DNA of 64,000 nucleotides. Origin: Melioribacter sp. (GTDB lineage Bacteria > Bacteroidota > Ignavibacteria > Ignavibacteriales > Melioribacteraceae). Below the pieces are notes generated by a model, which was not told where the DNA came from, made no database searches, and saw only the letters and a program-made list of their open reading frames with translations. Below, one piece after another: positions 63,539 to 64,000 of the stretch (position 1 is its first letter; each line of letters begins with the position of its first letter). The position numbers were made by a program, and so were the translations under genes. Location of the stretch: contig DYHW01000001.1 of NCBI GenBank assembly GCA_020723965.1, positions 110,587 to 174,586 on the forward strand, given 5' to 3'.

Positions 63539-64000
63539 ATGAATACTGAAAGATTAAAAAAACTTGCCGCAGGAAAAGCCGTTGAAGAAATTTCATCGGG
63601 TATGATTGTGGGACTTGGCACCGGCAGCACAGTTCAATTCGCTCTCGAAAAAATTTCAGAAAAGATAACAAAAGGTGAATTGAAAAACATACTTTGCATT
63701 CCAAGTTCTTCAAATACGGAAAAAGAAGCGAGACGGCTTGGCATACCGTTAACAACGTTTAACGAATTGATAATTACTAATGGCGAATTGCAAATTTCTA
63801 ATTCGCAATTCGCAATTGGCAATTCGCAATTAGTAATTGATGTTACAATTGATGGTGCGGATGAGTTGACCTTAGATCATCCTGACCCCGATTTATCGGG
63901 GGAAGGAGCTAATCAAATTAATCTTATTAAAGGGGGCGGAGGCGCTTTGCTTCGCGAAAAAATTTTAGCCCAGACAAGCAAAAAATTTATTGTTATTATT
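63539..64000 (+). CDS. rpiA: Ribose-5-phosphate isomerase A, 3' end beyond the window
   Basis: Starts at ATG 63539 after AAAGGA and stays open to 64000 (154 codons seen). It has VGLGTGSTVQFALEKI near residue 27, IPSSSNTEKEARRLGIPL near 61, IDVTIDGADEL near 101 and INLIKGGGGALLREKIL near 128, all RpiA signatures, with the catalytic DGADE aspartate and the KGGG lysine. Compared with family members, which run NE-x-IDVTIDGADEVDPxLNLIKGGG, there are about 22 extra residues before IDVT and about 10 before INLIKGGG. Both extras are encoded by palindromic repeats. Confidence 0.95.
   Translation, partial: MNTERLKKLAAGKAVEEISSGMIVGLGTGSTVQFALEKISEKITKGELKNILCIPSSSNTEKEARRLGIPLTTFNELIITNGELQISNSQFAIGNSQLVIDVTIDGADELTLDHPDPDLSGEGANQINLIKGGGGALLREKILAQTSKKFIVII
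63772..63838. repeat. 67-bp palindromic element inside rpiA
   Basis: The arms AATTACTAAT-G-GCGAATTGC (63772-63791) and GCAATTCGC-A-ATTAGTAATT (63819-63838) pair with one mismatch over 20 bp. The interior holds repeated AATTCGCAATT. It encodes ITNGELQISNSQFAIGNSQL, absent from other RpiA proteins as I know them, and keeps the frame. Confidence 0.88.
63886..63901. repeat. 16-nt palindrome CCCCGATTTATCGGGG inside rpiA
   Basis: A perfect 7-2-7 palindrome encoding part of DPDLSGE, between TIDGADEL and INLIKGGGG. It has the same length and architecture as the palindromes at 150 and 61710, with CCCCGAT/ATCGGGG arms. The reading frame is preserved. Confidence 0.85.

Overview
The window is an AT-rich chromosomal segment that fits the Ignavibacteria / Chlorobi-Bacteroidetes side of the tree. 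The evidence is a secreted amylase ending in a type IX secretion sorting domain with the QNYPNPFNPTT motif usual in that group, a GWxTD-domain protein, a DUF3108 protein, Gram-negative envelope genes (Mla, LptE, Omp85, TonB-type receptor) and Bacteroidetes-like interspersed repeats. No rRNA, tRNA or CRISPR array was recognised. This placement is inference from protein style; no marker-gene phylogeny was done.

Region 1 (1-10.3 kb): a 91-bp tandem repeat at the left edge, an RNA methyltransferase, a divergent amylase and receptor-like pair, an HU-type DNA-binding protein, and a small redox group (YpdA-like flavoprotein, redoxin, TlpA-like thioredoxin). Region 2 (9.8-31.4 kb): a long run of minus-strand housekeeping and envelope genes: EVE protein, uvrA, mlaD/F/E-like lipid transport, YraN, rnhB, an Omp85 protein, a PfkB kinase, GWxTD protein, rimO, cdsA, CPBP protease, DUF3108, GT9, a 3-methyladenine glycosylase, a processive GT2, lptE and a sigma-54 activator.

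Region 3 (31.8-60.3 kb): a large surface-glycan locus, almost entirely plus strand. It encodes an ABC-type polysaccharide exporter (permease plus an ATPase with a C-terminal glycan-recognition extension), about ten glycosyltransferases, several methyltransferases, two GT2/DUF2304 pairs (one GT2 reduced to a remnant), FemAB-like and polysaccharide deacetylase genes, a flippase-like membrane protein, a giant membrane protein with a recently duplicated C-terminal domain, and precursor genes (UDP-HexNAc dehydrogenase, GDP-fucose synthase, GDP-mannose dehydratase). Three consecutive genes (38.8-42.7 kb) carry related 14-residue-period coiled coils. In the third, which fuses a methyltransferase to a glycosyltransferase, the coil is encoded by a near-perfect 84-bp tandem repeat. 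With the ABC exporter this resembles the coiled-coil chain-length ruler of WbdD-type O-antigen systems, and it is the strongest candidate here for a new functional system.

Region 4 (60.4-64 kb): a SPOR protein, miaB and the start of rpiA, separated by a dense cluster of small repeats. A GxxExxY gene is broken by two insertions that can be reversed on paper: a 16-bp palindrome lying inside the GxxExxY motif itself, and a 195-bp MITE-like element with 7-bp target duplications. The same palindrome family appears as a clean insertion in one copy of the 91-bp repeat at the left edge, and, with a larger hairpin element, as in-frame additions inside rpiA. Short palindromic elements therefore appear to be moving in this genome and sometimes become protein-coding.
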